Shown here: in pieces, positions 1 through 8,278 of the stretch
Numbering within the stretch: position 1 is the first letter of the stretch
Layout: the number at the start of each line of letters is the position of its first letter
NCBI GenBank assembly: GCA_964446835.1
Contig: CAYUQT010000015.1
Span: forward strand, 102,848-166,847
Origin: CAYUQT01 sp964446835
Lineage (GTDB): Bacteria > Planctomycetota > Phycisphaerae > UBA1845 > JAFGLZ01
DNA: 64,000 bases
Reading direction: 5' to 3'
Made by a program: the position numbers and the translations under genes
Notes under the pieces: model-generated
What the model was told of the DNA's origin: nothing
The model's input: only the letters and a program-made list of their open reading frames with translations
Databases searched by the model: none

Positions 1-33
1 GGCGAATGCCGAGGAATCAAGGAATGTCCGCAC
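1..33 (-). CDS. PIN-domain toxin (VapC-like), 5' end only
   Basis: A GTG at 33 opens a frame that reads M-R-T-F-L-D-S-S-A-F-A and runs off the left edge of the window. The string FLDSSAFA matches the first strand of PIN-domain ribonucleases, whose Asp is one of the acidic metal ligands. The start lies inside the 3' end of the preceding antitoxin gene (17 bp overlap), as is usual for translationally coupled type II toxin-antitoxin pairs. Only 11 codons are visible, so the assignment rests on the motif and on the position after a Phd/YefM antitoxin. The expected role is tRNA or mRNA cleavage held in check by the antitoxin. Confidence 0.6.
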   Translation of the reverse strand, partial: MRTFLDSSAFA

Positions 34-256
34 GGGCGCGTTCCTCCAGGATGGCAGCGGCCAGGCCAGCCCCCTTGGCGGATAGCCTCAGACCCGGCCT
101 CTTCCACGAGGGTTCGCGCCCTTCATCCGCAGACACCGGCCCGATTTCTGCAATAGGCTTCCCATGCCGAATCACGATCAGCACCTGGCCGTTCTGAACT
201 TCCGACAACAAACCCGATGCGTGTCTTCTGAACTCCGTGAAGCCCACCGTCCTCAT
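17..256 (-). CDS. Phd/YefM-family antitoxin
   Basis: A 79-aa protein with the Phd/YefM layout: an N-terminal strand and helix (TVGFTEFRRHASGLLSEV), then the conserved hairpin VLIVIRHGKPIAEIGPV, then a charged C-terminal tail that would wrap the toxin. I prefer the ATG at 256 because GGGAG lies 8 bases upstream; an upstream in-frame TTG at 271 would bury that ribosome binding site. It should neutralise the PIN toxin that starts inside its last codons and repress its own promoter. A perfect 8-bp inverted repeat lies just upstream. Confidence 0.8.
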   Translation of the reverse strand: MRTVGFTEFRRHASGLLSEVQNGQVLIVIRHGKPIAEIGPVSADEGREPSWKRPGLRLSAKGAGLAAAILEERARADIP

Positions 257-285
257 GAATGCATCTCCCAACAGTATGGTACAGC

Positions 286-307
286 AGTGTACACAATAAT
301 GTACACT
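286..307. promoter_or_regulatory. Palindromic operator of the toxin-antitoxin pair
   Basis: AGTGTACA, a 6-base spacer and TGTACACT form a perfect 8-bp inverted repeat 30-50 bases upstream of the antitoxin start. Antitoxins of this family usually bind such palindromes to autoregulate, so this is the likely operator. A half-like copy (GGTACA) follows nearer the gene. Confidence 0.6.
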
Positions 308-445
308 TTGGCAACAGTGAGGGGGCCTGCCCGCGGATGACGGGCGTTACACGAAACCCCCCTTTCGGAAGGAATTGGCGGGAACAGACCTCCGGGAGGC
401 TCCTCGCGGTCTGCCGACATCCAAGCAAGACCCCCTCCAACCGCC

Positions 446-474
446 TTGACAACCCCTCTGCACAGACCTAGCAT
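446..474 (+). promoter_or_regulatory. Candidate sigma-70 promoter for the lipoprotein gene at 602
   Basis: TTGACA (446-451), a 17-base spacer and TAGCAT (469-474) would start transcription near 481, leaving a leader of about 120 bases. In the 345-bp gap between the antitoxin and the lipoprotein I see only this promoter and the operator at 286-307. Confidence 0.5.
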
Positions 475-601
475 TGTCTAAACGGGGATTTTCTAACGAC
501 TTCGGCGCGGAACACCGACAGGTAAAAGGATCGGGGGTGTGTTCGTGCGCAAGGTAATCAGGGATGTCTCGATGCAACCGAACCAGCAAGGAGGCTCGCC
601 G

Positions 602-1417
602 GTGAATCGTCGAAGACTGCGTTGGGCCATTTTGGGGCTATTCTCCTGGCCACTCCTATCGTGTGTGCCGATCGGTGTCGTCCCTTCAGACTTGAGCTGG
701 CCGGACGTATCGAGCATGGCGATTTGGGGCGTAAGCCCAGATTCCGTAAAGCTTTATGGACGAGACGGGCTCAGTTTACTGGTCCAGTGGACCGATGCAG
801 TCATGCCCGATACGCAGCCAAAGATCTCGCTGCGGCTATTCCGCTCCGATCCGAACGACCCCAACCTGGGCGACCCGAACTTCGCGGGCCCTTACCTGCT
901 GGCCGAGGGCATAGACGCGGTCACCGATGAGCAGGGCGACCAGTGGCAGTTCTCCGGCATCGACATTTACAGCAACCCCATTCCGTCGGGCACCTACAAG
1001 GTCGGCTACATCATCGATGATGCAAACGGAACGATTGCCACCGCGTCCTCCAAGGGCACCATCACGATGCCCCTGCGGTTTACCGTGCCCTCCACCGATC
1101 TGACCATCTACCAGACCAGCGGTCTGGTATTCCAGTGGGACTCCCTGGTCCTCAGCGGACGGGTTGACATCGCATTGGCCAAGGACCCCAACGACAGCAA
1201 TTCAATCGCCTACGTGAATAAGACGGGCATGATAATCGGCATTGCCACATCACAGCCGTTCAACGGCACGGTCTACGACGCCAACGAACCCAATGGCAGG
1301 CTGGTCACACCCGACGTGTACTCTGTGTGGGCCCGTGTCTGGCTGACCGGCGGAAACCCGCCGTTCTTTGTCCCCGCACGCGGCCGGCTGACCATCGTCA
1401 AGGATCCAAACACGTGA
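602..1417 (+). CDS. Putative lipoprotein with Asp-Pro-Asn-rich beta domain
   Basis: A 271-aa protein of unknown function. The start is the GTG at 602, preceded by AAGGAGG at a 7-base spacing; an upstream in-frame GTG at 539 has no such site. The N-terminus (MNRRRLRWAILGLF, then LLSC) is a lipoprotein signal with a lipobox, so the mature protein should be membrane anchored. The rest looks like beta-sandwich segments rich in DPN (DPNDPNLGDPN, AKDPNDSN), a composition common in secreted planctomycete proteins. It is the first gene of a plus-strand run with a DUF6599-like and a DUF362 protein, suggesting a common cell-envelope task, but no enzymatic motif is visible. Confidence 0.65.
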   Translation: MNRRRLRWAILGLFSWPLLSCVPIGVVPSDLSWPDVSSMAIWGVSPDSVKLYGRDGLSLLVQWTDAVMPDTQPKISLRLFRSDPNDPNLGDPNFAGPYLLAEGIDAVTDEQGDQWQFSGIDIYSNPIPSGTYKVGYIIDDANGTIATASSKGTITMPLRFTVPSTDLTIYQTSGLVFQWDSLVLSGRVDIALAKDPNDSNSIAYVNKTGMIIGIATSQPFNGTVYDANEPNGRLVTPDVYSVWARVWLTGGNPPFFVPARGRLTIVKDPNT

Positions 1418-1451
1418 TTCTGCCGGACCCAACGGCGACGGCAGGATCGAT

Positions 1452-2555
1452 GTGAACCGCGACAAGGGGCGGTCAGGCATGGCGAACCTTCCGTCAAGAC
1501 GTTGCCTCAGACCCGGCGACCAGGTATCCACGATCGAGAAGCTTATCGGTGGGGTCATTCTGCTGGTGCTTGTTGCCCTGGGCGGCGCACTGGCCGCCAG
1601 CTTCCTGATGCATGGCGGGACCGACCGCCCGACACCGGCCGCGTCCGCTACGTCCCGATCCGCCGAACCTGTCACGGCGTCCACCGCTGCCAAGGCCTTC
1701 GACTTGCCCAGGCTGGACGTGTCAGGCTGGACCGGCCCCCATCAGGTTCAAACCTACACGCCCGAAACGGTTCATCAGAAGATCAACGGGCGCGACGGAC
1801 TCTATCTGGCCTTTGGCATCGTCGGTATGACCTTTGGTAACTACAAGCACAGCGGGCGCGAAGACCGCTATGTGGATGTCTATGTCTACGACATGGGAGG
1901 CGTTTTCAACGCCTTCGGCTGCTATCGCACCGAATACGCCGAGAATATGCCCGCGGTGGCCTTGGGAAGAGGCGGCTATCGAGCGGAACGCAGCGTCTTC
2001 TACTGGAAAGGCCATTCTTACGTGCAGCTTGTCGCCGGCGACGGGGTGACCCCGGAGGATGATCCTCATATCGCCGGGCTGGCCTCTCAGATCGCCGCGG
2101 GGATCACCGACGACGGCTTGGCCCTCTGGGGCGACGATGTGTTGCCCAAGACGAACCGCAAACCCAACGGCCTTGGCTACGAACGGATCAACGCCTTCAG
2201 CCTGGACTTCCTGGGCGACGTGTTTCGGGCCGATTACGTCGAGGGCCAGGCCCAGTATGCGATGTTCATCCACCGCGCGGCGGATGCCCAGGCAGCTCGA
2301 CGCGTCCTGGATCAGTACGCCACGTATCTGAGCAAACACGGAAAGGTGGTTTCCCGGGAAGACTCGCCGGGCGGACAGACGATGGTGGGTGAGGCCACGG
2401 GAATGTACGACGTCATCTTCTGCAAGGACCGGTATCTCGGCGGCGTCAACGGTGCCGAAAACCAGGCCCTGGCACGCCAGCGAGCCGCCGCCTTCCGCGA
2501 TGGTCTGAAAACGACCGTAGTAACAGCAACGGGACCATCGACCCCGCCGAAGTAA
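1452..2555 (+). CDS. DUF6599-like membrane-anchored protein
   Basis: A 367-aa protein with one N-terminal membrane segment (about residues 26-52, IEKLIGGVILLVLVALGGAL) followed by a large extracytoplasmic part. Residues 80-240 contain the pattern of the DUF6599 family (an ingested YVDVYVYDMG stretch, FNAFGCYRTEYAEN and an FYWKGHSYVQL strand); a second half-copy may follow (DFLGDVFRADYVEGQAQYAMFIH). The family has no assigned biochemical role; in planctomycetes it occurs beside DUF362 proteins, as here. The start is either the GTG at 1452 (AGGA 5 bases upstream) or the ATG at 1479. The family name is from memory of the pattern and should be taken as likely rather than certain. Confidence 0.6.
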   Translation: MNRDKGRSGMANLPSRRCLRPGDQVSTIEKLIGGVILLVLVALGGALAASFLMHGGTDRPTPAASATSRSAEPVTASTAAKAFDLPRLDVSGWTGPHQVQTYTPETVHQKINGRDGLYLAFGIVGMTFGNYKHSGREDRYVDVYVYDMGGVFNAFGCYRTEYAENMPAVALGRGGYRAERSVFYWKGHSYVQLVAGDGVTPEDDPHIAGLASQIAAGITDDGLALWGDDVLPKTNRKPNGLGYERINAFSLDFLGDVFRADYVEGQAQYAMFIHRAADAQAARRVLDQYATYLSKHGKVVSREDSPGGQTMVGEATGMYDVIFCKDRYLGGVNGAENQALARQRAAAFRDGLKTTVVTATGPSTPPK

Positions 2556-2672
2556 CGCGGTAAAGTGGTCCTCATTGCCCCGAAGGCTGCTCCGTCCCCC
2601 GATTCAGAAGGTTTCCGCCCGGACCGACGGCAGCGCGGGCGCCTATCGCAGGCAATGACAGTGGAAGAGTCC

Positions 2673-3773
2673 ATGCCCAACACAAACGAATCCCACACAG
2701 CGGATCAAGGAGACACCCCTCAGTGTCCGTTGTCGCGTCGCAAGGTGCTCCGTGCCGGTGCCACGCTGGGTCTGTTGGGGGCCGCCGCGGCAACTTACAA
2801 GTTCATGTACGATCCCAAGGGAGATCGCGGACTGCCGCGTCCGGAAAGCCGCAAGCTCAAGGACTACTTTGCCGGACTATACGAACAGGCCGTGGGCGGA
2901 TCGTGGCCGCGACTGAGCGTCGCACGCGGAACAGATGTCGCCAAGATGCTGACCGCCATTCTGGAGCCCTACGGAGGAATGGGGCGATTCATCAAGACCG
3001 GGGATGTCGTACTGCTCAAACCGAACGTCGGCTTCGCCAGCGCCCCGTCGATCGGAGCCACCACCAGCCCGGAACTCGTCGAGGCCTGCGTCCGCGAATG
3101 CCTCAAGGCCGGCGCAGCCCGTGTACTGGTGGCCGACAACCCCATCGCCACGCCGGAAACGGCCTTCCTCAAGTCGCGGATCGGTCCGGCTGCCCAACAG
3201 GCTGGTGCCCAGGTCATGCTACCCAGCCAACCCGACTTCGTCCCCGCCGAAATACGCCCACTGCGTCCCGATGCCGCCAAGGGCGAATCTCTGGGTTCCT
3301 GGCCCATCTTCTGGAAGCCCATGGCCCAGGCGACCAAGGTCATCGGCCTGCCCACGGTCAAGGACCACAACCTGTGTTCGGCGTCGATCTCGATGAAGAA
3401 CTGGTATGGACTTCTCGGCGGACGACGCGACCAATTCCACCAGGCGATCGACAACATCGTCAGCGACCTGGGCCTGATGGTCAGCGCCACGTTGATCATC
3501 GCCGACGGCACGCGTGTCCTGATGCGAAGCGGGCCGACCGGTGGACGACACACCGACGTCAAGCCGGCCAACACCCTCGTGGCCGCCATCGACCCCGTCG
3601 CCTGCGATGCCTGGTGCTATCAGAACCTGCTCGATCGAGACCCCGCAAAGCTGCGGTATCTCGAACTGGCCGAAAACAAGTTTGGTGCCTCGTCCGGACT
3701 GAAACGCTTCGCTCAACGCGACTGGCAGGCCTACAAACGGCAGGGACTCATTCGAGAAGCCACCGTGGGCTGA
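2673..3773 (+). CDS. DUF362 domain protein with Tat-like signal
   Basis: A 366-aa protein. The N-terminus carries a twin-arginine-like signal (LSRRKVLRAGATLGLLGAAA), so it is probably exported folded. The body matches DUF362: VLLKPNVG at about residue 112, a TSPELVEACVRECLKAGA helix, and the signature IGLPTVKDH followed by SISMKNWYGLLGGRR, where the Lys-Asn-x-x-Gly segment is conserved. DUF362 proteins are poorly characterised; some carry 4Fe-4S clusters, but no ferredoxin-type Cys pattern is present here. It follows the DUF6599-like gene by about 115 bases on the same strand. An in-frame ATG at 2655 is an alternative start. Confidence 0.75.
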   Translation: MPNTNESHTADQGDTPQCPLSRRKVLRAGATLGLLGAAAATYKFMYDPKGDRGLPRPESRKLKDYFAGLYEQAVGGSWPRLSVARGTDVAKMLTAILEPYGGMGRFIKTGDVVLLKPNVGFASAPSIGATTSPELVEACVRECLKAGAARVLVADNPIATPETAFLKSRIGPAAQQAGAQVMLPSQPDFVPAEIRPLRPDAAKGESLGSWPIFWKPMAQATKVIGLPTVKDHNLCSASISMKNWYGLLGGRRDQFHQAIDNIVSDLGLMVSATLIIADGTRVLMRSGPTGGRHTDVKPANTLVAAIDPVACDAWCYQNLLDRDPAKLRYLELAENKFGASSGLKRFAQRDWQAYKRQGLIREATVG

Positions 3774-3904
3774 TAAGCGAGAAACGTCCCCTCCGCCGTA
3801 TTCTCTTCAACAGAAGAGGGTTCGCATGTACGGGCTAACCCCATCGGGTGTATGATCGTCCGCGACGTTCATGGAGTCAGCTCAACAAGAGGAGGTTACT
3901 ATCC

Positions 3905-5272
3905 ATGATGTCGCGGACACTCCCCCCAGGATGCGGGATACGAATCAGTCTCCCGACCGGTCGCATCTTCCCCGGACTGGCCATCGGTATCGCGCTCAGC
4001 GTCTGCGTCTCGACGAAAACGCTCGCCGAACAACCCGCCCGGGTGAACCCGAACACCGTCCGAGACCGACTCTGGGTCTGGGCCCATGAGGCAACCGTAT
4101 ACGACGGTGCATGGGGTCTGCCCGGCCCTTCACGAATAACCCCTGTCGAGGGGGCCTGTTACATGGGCATACCGAACGTGATCTTCATTCGGTATGAGGG
4201 CAAGCCCGTGCCGCCGTTCGAACAATACGCCGTGCCGTTCAAGTCTTTGAAACGCGTGTACTGGTCGATCACAGGGGCGGGTGGCGCCACATCGGACGAG
4301 GAACGCGCCCACGTCTTTCGTCTTGCTTCCGCCATGCCGAACATCACGGGCGTGTTCATGGATGACTTCTTCCAGTTCGACCTCGGTGAAAAACCCCAGT
4401 GGCTGGCCGAGAACAAGCCTCGGTTCCCCGTCGAATTGACGATCACGTTGCCCCAACCGCTGCCACTGACGCAAATCGAGCTGACGCAATCGAGCTGGCC
4501 CAGCGGAGACTACCGTTCCGCCGATGTTGCCGTCGATGTCACACCGGACGGTCACCAATGGACCCCAACAGCGAAGAGCACCCTGCCCAACGAGCCCGAA
4601 GCAGTCGCAAAGATCGCGCTGAAGTCCGGATCGCACAAGGCCGTTCGCATCCGAATTCTGAGCACACATGACACGCAGGGGTCCGGAAGCTGTGGTTTGC
4701 GCCGGGTGCGACTGTGGTGTGGTGATCAGGAAGTTCCGTTACGCAGCACAGAGTTGCGAGCCGGCTCAACCTATCCGGGGCACGAGGTCCGCCACCTCCT
4801 CACCGAGACCCCAACCACCCTGCCACAGGTTTCGGCCTCGCTGTCTGTTCAGCAGTTGCAGAACATCCGAAAACAGCTCGATGTCGGCGGGCGGCGGTTG
4901 GACCTGGGCGTCACGCTGTACACCCATCAGCTAACCCCGAAGATCCTGCCTCATCTCGAGCAGTGTGACGTGGTGTCCCTCTGGACGTGGAGGGCCCGAG
5001 ACCTTAAGGACCTGGAGGCCAGTTTCGCGACGCTGAAGGCCATGGCCCCCAACCGACGGATCCTTCTGGGCTGCTATATGTGGGATTTTGGCGACCTGAA
5101 ACCCATGCCGATCGACCTGATGCGGAAGCAGTGCGAGTTGGGCCTTCAGTGGCTCAGACAGGGACGTATCGAGGGGTTGATCTTTCTGGCCACCAACATC
5201 TGCGACCTGAACATCGAGAGTGTGGAGTGGTCGCGGCGGTGGATTGCCCAGGTGGCCGATCTGCCGCTGTGA
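3905..5272 (+). CDS. Secreted protein with F5/8-type-C-like insert and TIM-barrel-like fold
   Basis: The start ATG at 3905 follows AGAGGAGG about 9 bases upstream; the mature frame is 455 aa. The hydrophobic stretch IFPGLAIGIALSVCVS is a signal peptide. The protein begins with strands typical of a (beta/alpha)8 barrel (RLWVWAHEA, NITGVFMDDFFQF), is interrupted by a discoidin-like beta sandwich (about residues 155-255, ADVAVDVTPDGHQWTP, AVRIRIL, LRRVRLWCG), and returns to barrel-like strands (DVVSLWTWRARDL, RILLGCYMWDF, GLIFLATNICDL). This is the layout of an uncharacterised secreted glycosidase-like protein. I cannot name a family or catalytic residues, although the Asp pair in FMDDFF is a candidate. 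Confidence 0.6.
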   Translation: MMSRTLPPGCGIRISLPTGRIFPGLAIGIALSVCVSTKTLAEQPARVNPNTVRDRLWVWAHEATVYDGAWGLPGPSRITPVEGACYMGIPNVIFIRYEGKPVPPFEQYAVPFKSLKRVYWSITGAGGATSDEERAHVFRLASAMPNITGVFMDDFFQFDLGEKPQWLAENKPRFPVELTITLPQPLPLTQIELTQSSWPSGDYRSADVAVDVTPDGHQWTPTAKSTLPNEPEAVAKIALKSGSHKAVRIRILSTHDTQGSGSCGLRRVRLWCGDQEVPLRSTELRAGSTYPGHEVRHLLTETPTTLPQVSASLSVQQLQNIRKQLDVGGRRLDLGVTLYTHQLTPKILPHLEQCDVVSLWTWRARDLKDLEASFATLKAMAPNRRILLGCYMWDFGDLKPMPIDLMRKQCELGLQWLRQGRIEGLIFLATNICDLNIESVEWSRRWIAQVADLPL

Positions 5273-5302
5273 TCGCCCTGCGACACCCGAAAGCGTCTGC
5301 GC

Positions 5303-5341
5303 AAAAATGAACAAGCGGGAACTCCCTCAAGTTCCCGCTTG
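5303..5341 (-). terminator. Rho-independent terminator of dnaA
   Basis: A perfect 12-bp stem (5312-5323 with 5330-5341) and a 6-base loop. Read on the minus strand it is followed by a U-rich run (from the A-tract at 5303-5307). It lies between the convergent ends of the secreted-protein gene and dnaA, and the U-tract side shows that it serves dnaA, possibly both. Confidence 0.75.
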
Positions 5342-5405
5342 CTCGCTTAACCCACTCGGCTCGTTAGAACTTCCGACTGTCCGACCCGCTCGACCGATCG
5401 ACAGC

Positions 5406-6860
5406 CTAGTGCCCCCGATCTGGACTGGTCTGGCCAGTCCCTCGCCTGGAACTGGAGAGCTGCTCCTCCAGCTTGGCGATGATCTCGCCCAAAGGCATCT
5501 GACTCTTGCCGGTGGGGGTGCGCCAGCAGACCGCGCTGCCCTCGTTTAATTTCTTCTCCAGTCGTCGATACGCCAGAATCACCGTCGAGTGATTCCTGTT
5601 TCCCATGAGGCGGCCGATCTCCGGAAAGCTCATCTCCGTATGCTTTCTCGCCAGATACATCGCGATTGCGCGTGCCAGCGCGATCGTCCGTGCCTTCCGC
5701 GACGTGTGGAGATCGGCCGGTGATAAACCGAAAAACGCCGAGACCACTTGTTCGATGTTCCCCACATGGACCAGCGGTGTGGTTCTGGTGATGTGGTCTG
5801 CCAGCGCCTGCCGCGCCAGCCCCAGGGTAATCGGCTCGCCCACAAGCTTGCTGAACGCCGCCAGCTTGATCAGTGCCCCCTCCAACTCACGGACATTGGA
5901 ATCCAGGTTCTCCGCCACGTACTGAACGACCATCTCAGGCACTTCCCGCTGCATGACCGCCGCCCGACGGCGGAGTATCTCGCAGCGTGTCTGGTAGTCC
6001 GGAGAGTCAATCTTCACGACGATCCCCGAGACGAACCGGTTCACCAGAGATGCCGACAACTGACCGATCAGCTTCGGATGTGAATCGGAGGCCATCACCA
6101 CCTGCTTGCCCACCGATTCAATTGCATTGAACGTGTGGAGGAACTCCTCCTGGGTTGCCTTCTTGTTGGCCAGAAAATGAACATCGTCGATGATCAGCAC
6201 ATCCGTACGACGAAAACGTTGGCGGAATTCCTCGACCGCCGAGGACCTCAAGGCAGCCAGGAACCGATTGGTGAACTCCTCACCCGAAAGGTAGGCCCAT
6301 TGAAGCGTAGGATGCTTCTCGGCAATGGTGTTGGCGATCCCCTGCAGAAGGTGGGTCTTGCCCAACCCGCATCCGCCATGGATGAACAGCGGACCATACC
6401 GACCATTGGGTGCCTCGACCACGGACAAGGCCGCGTTGTAGGCCAACCGATTGCTCGCCCCCACCACAAAACTTTCCAGACGACCGCGAAGCTGACGCAA
6501 CACGGGGCGAACCTCAGGACGGCACCGCTGTCCGATGCGCCCCACGACGGGAGCGGCCACCGAATCCGCCTGCCCGTCCAATTGTCGCCTCTGCACCCCT
6601 TTCATCAACTCGGGATTCACCGAATAGGCGATCTGAACGTTTCGCCCCGTCACCTCACGAGCCGCCTCGGCAATCTGATCCGTAAAATGCGTCTCGATCC
6701 AATCGCCAATAAAGGGATTCGGCACGCCGACTTCCAGCAACTCGTCCGTCAGAGCGAAACGGGTCGAGTTCTTGAACCACAGACTGAATCGCTGCGAGCC
6801 AACCTTTTGTGCCACGCGACCCGTAATCTCAGAAATTGTATCAGTGGACAGAAAATCCAC
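5406..6860 (-). CDS. dnaA: Chromosomal replication initiator protein DnaA
   Basis: A 484-aa ATPase that opens oriC. All four DnaA domains are present: an N-terminal oligomerisation domain (ITGRVAQKVGSQRFSLWFK), a short variable linker, the AAA+ domain with Walker A GGCGLGKTH (about residues 162-170) and Walker B VLIIDDVHF, and the C-terminal DnaA-box-binding helix-turn-helix (ARAIAMYLARK, EIGRLMGNRNHSTVILAYRR). The usual Asp in the GRDH(S/T)T signature is Asn here. I place the start at the GTG at 6860 because GGAGGG lies just upstream; the longer TTG frame from 6899 overlaps that site. dnaN is not adjacent. A terminator follows at 5303-5341. Confidence 0.95.
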   Translation of the reverse strand: MDFLSTDTISEITGRVAQKVGSQRFSLWFKNSTRFALTDELLEVGVPNPFIGDWIETHFTDQIAEAAREVTGRNVQIAYSVNPELMKGVQRRQLDGQADSVAAPVVGRIGQRCRPEVRPVLRQLRGRLESFVVGASNRLAYNAALSVVEAPNGRYGPLFIHGGCGLGKTHLLQGIANTIAEKHPTLQWAYLSGEEFTNRFLAALRSSAVEEFRQRFRRTDVLIIDDVHFLANKKATQEEFLHTFNAIESVGKQVVMASDSHPKLIGQLSASLVNRFVSGIVVKIDSPDYQTRCEILRRRAAVMQREVPEMVVQYVAENLDSNVRELEGALIKLAAFSKLVGEPITLGLARQALADHITRTTPLVHVGNIEQVVSAFFGLSPADLHTSRKARTIALARAIAMYLARKHTEMSFPEIGRLMGNRNHSTVILAYRRLEKKLNEGSAVCWRTPTGKSQMPLGEIIAKLEEQLSSSRRGTGQTSPDRGH

Positions 6861-6994
6861 AGTCTTCCCTCCGCTCTGGTAAAGCGGTTCAGAAGCCAAA
6901 GCGTCATCAATTATCAGCGTTTCTTGTCGGCAGGTACGACAGACCGCGCGTCGTAACCTTGTTCGAGTCGATATGGCCGATCAAGGTGATGGGA

Positions 6995-7023
6995 ATGTTA
7001 ACTATCCAAGGGCGGAGGGTCAA
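6995..7023 (-). promoter_or_regulatory. Candidate dnaA promoter
   Basis: On the minus strand TTGACC (7023-7018), a 17-base spacer and TAACAT (7000-6995) precede dnaA with a leader of about 130 bases. It lies close to the DnaA boxes, which would allow autoregulation. Confidence 0.45.
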
Positions 7024-7039
7024 TGCCCCGAACTTTAGC

Positions 7040-7160
7040 AAATCTTTTCCACACGAACTGGACGTTGTTCTGGGAAAGAGTTAGGAACCGAAAAAAAATC
7101 TCGTGCACCACTTGCTCACAACCACTGCAGACTTGTGGAAAACATGTGGACAACACTGCC
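7040..7160. other. Candidate oriC: DnaA-box cluster upstream of dnaA
   Basis: Three DnaA-box-like 9-mers lie in the 310-bp gap between dnaA and the acetyltransferase: TTTTCCACA at 7045-7053 (plus), and TGTGGAAAA at 7134-7142 and TGTGGACAA at 7145-7153 (minus; reverse complements TTTTCCACA and TTGTCCACA). Each differs from TTATCCACA by one base. An A-tract (about 7091-7098) sits between them. This is the typical place and composition of a bacterial origin, although three boxes are few and no experimental or skew evidence is available from this window. Confidence 0.5.
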
Positions 7161-7170
7161 ATCACGTTGC

Positions 7171-8097
7171 CTATCTGGCTTTGCTATTTAGGGTTAGAAT
7201 CCAAGCCACACGCCGTAACGTTTCATGAAACCCCGTTCGTACGTACAAATTGCAGGCGGGCTCATTCGAAGCATCCACTGCCACCGTGACATACGCAACT
7301 CGTTCTAGAAAAGCCAGTTGCATCACCTTGGCCAAGAGGACTCCACCCAACCCCCGCCCGCGAAATGCCGGCACGAGCCCCATGTACACCACTTCCAGAC
7401 CCGATCTTCCGGCGGCGCTGGAGAGTAGAAGGCATCCCGCATATTCATCTAAGTGTTTTACTAAAAACCACTTATGCGGGTCGAACTCCCCGGACGCCTT
7501 GTGACCTTCTATCACATCTTCGATGTCCCGCAGACCGGCCAGACGTGGACAATCCAGGCTATTCACGTATGTCTGACGAATGACCTCCGCGAAAAGTCCG
7601 TGATTGGAGCGGTCATACGGTATCCACTGAATGCCGGAAGCCTCTGGCACGGATGGAATGGGCAGCGTGCTCAGGCGCTCAAGGTAGATCAGTTCGGCCA
7701 GTCGCTGGAAGCCGCATACTCGAAGCAGATCGGCGTCCTCCTCGGCCTCCGGAGGGACCATCGCTTGAAACATCCGAATCCCCCGCCGTCCGCCTGCCTG
7801 AAGCAACCGCCTCAGCACCTCTTCCATGGTCTTCTGGTGTTCCACATGAAGCGACATGGCAGGGATAAACACCAGCGAGGTCTTGCCGGGCGAATCCACG
7901 CAGAACGCCCCGCATACGATCGCCTTCCCCTCGGTCGCCACCCACAGTCCCTCGGGAGGGACACGACTTCCGCCGACACCGCTCAAGAAGGCCTTCACCT
8001 GAGCCTTGACCTCCCGAGCCCGAAGGCCCGGCCGGTTCAGGACGAGGGTCAGGATCTGGTGCAATTCCTCATCCAACGCTGAACGAATCTCGATCAC
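7171..8097 (-). CDS. GNAT-family N-acetyltransferase
   Basis: A 308-aa protein with a GTG start at 8097 and GGAG about 6 bases upstream. The C-terminal half (about residues 150-300) is a GNAT domain: VVYMGLVPAFRGRGLGGVLL contains the acetyl-CoA pyrophosphate-binding R/Q-x-x-G-x-G/A pattern (RGRGLG), followed by AVDASNEPACNLYVRTGF, the usual last helix and strand. The N-terminal half (WVATEGKAIVCGAFCVDSPG) resembles a degenerate first GNAT repeat, so the protein may be a tandem-GNAT type. The substrate is unknown. It lies codirectionally upstream of dnaA and shares only the origin region with it. Confidence 0.8.
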   Translation of the reverse strand: MIEIRSALDEELHQILTLVLNRPGLRAREVKAQVKAFLSGVGGSRVPPEGLWVATEGKAIVCGAFCVDSPGKTSLVFIPAMSLHVEHQKTMEEVLRRLLQAGGRRGIRMFQAMVPPEAEEDADLLRVCGFQRLAELIYLERLSTLPIPSVPEASGIQWIPYDRSNHGLFAEVIRQTYVNSLDCPRLAGLRDIEDVIEGHKASGEFDPHKWFLVKHLDEYAGCLLLSSAAGRSGLEVVYMGLVPAFRGRGLGGVLLAKVMQLAFLERVAYVTVAVDASNEPACNLYVRTGFHETLRRVAWILTLNSKAR

Positions 8098-8214
8098 CGG
8101 CTACTCCGATACTGATAATGGGTCGCGCGCCGTTCGCCGGATCGGAGCCGACACCGACGTGCCCGGGGGCCACATCGCCCCATCAAAGCGGCATTCGTCA
8201 GGATATCAAGTGGC

Positions 8215-8244
8215 TTGACGGACATTGACAGGCTTAACTAAGAT
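8215..8244 (+). promoter_or_regulatory. Candidate promoter of mcsA-mcsB
   Basis: TTGACG (8215-8220), an 18-base spacer and TAAGAT (8239-8244) lie 35 bases before mcsA, whose ribosome binding site GGAGGT is at about 8264. I found no CtsR- or CIRCE-type operator around it. Confidence 0.45.
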
Positions 8245-8278
8245 TCAGAAGAGAAATAACCCCTGGAGGTAAGGCAGG

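Noticed and set aside
1419..1457. EF-hand/dockerin-like string GPNGDGRIDVNRD
   Set aside because: It lies in frame just upstream of and across the GTG start of the DUF6599-like gene, but in the overlap with the end of the preceding gene, with no second copy; probably chance or a trace of an older junction.
6861..6899. Upstream TTG start for dnaA
   Set aside because: It would contain the GGAGGG ribosome binding site of the GTG at 6860.
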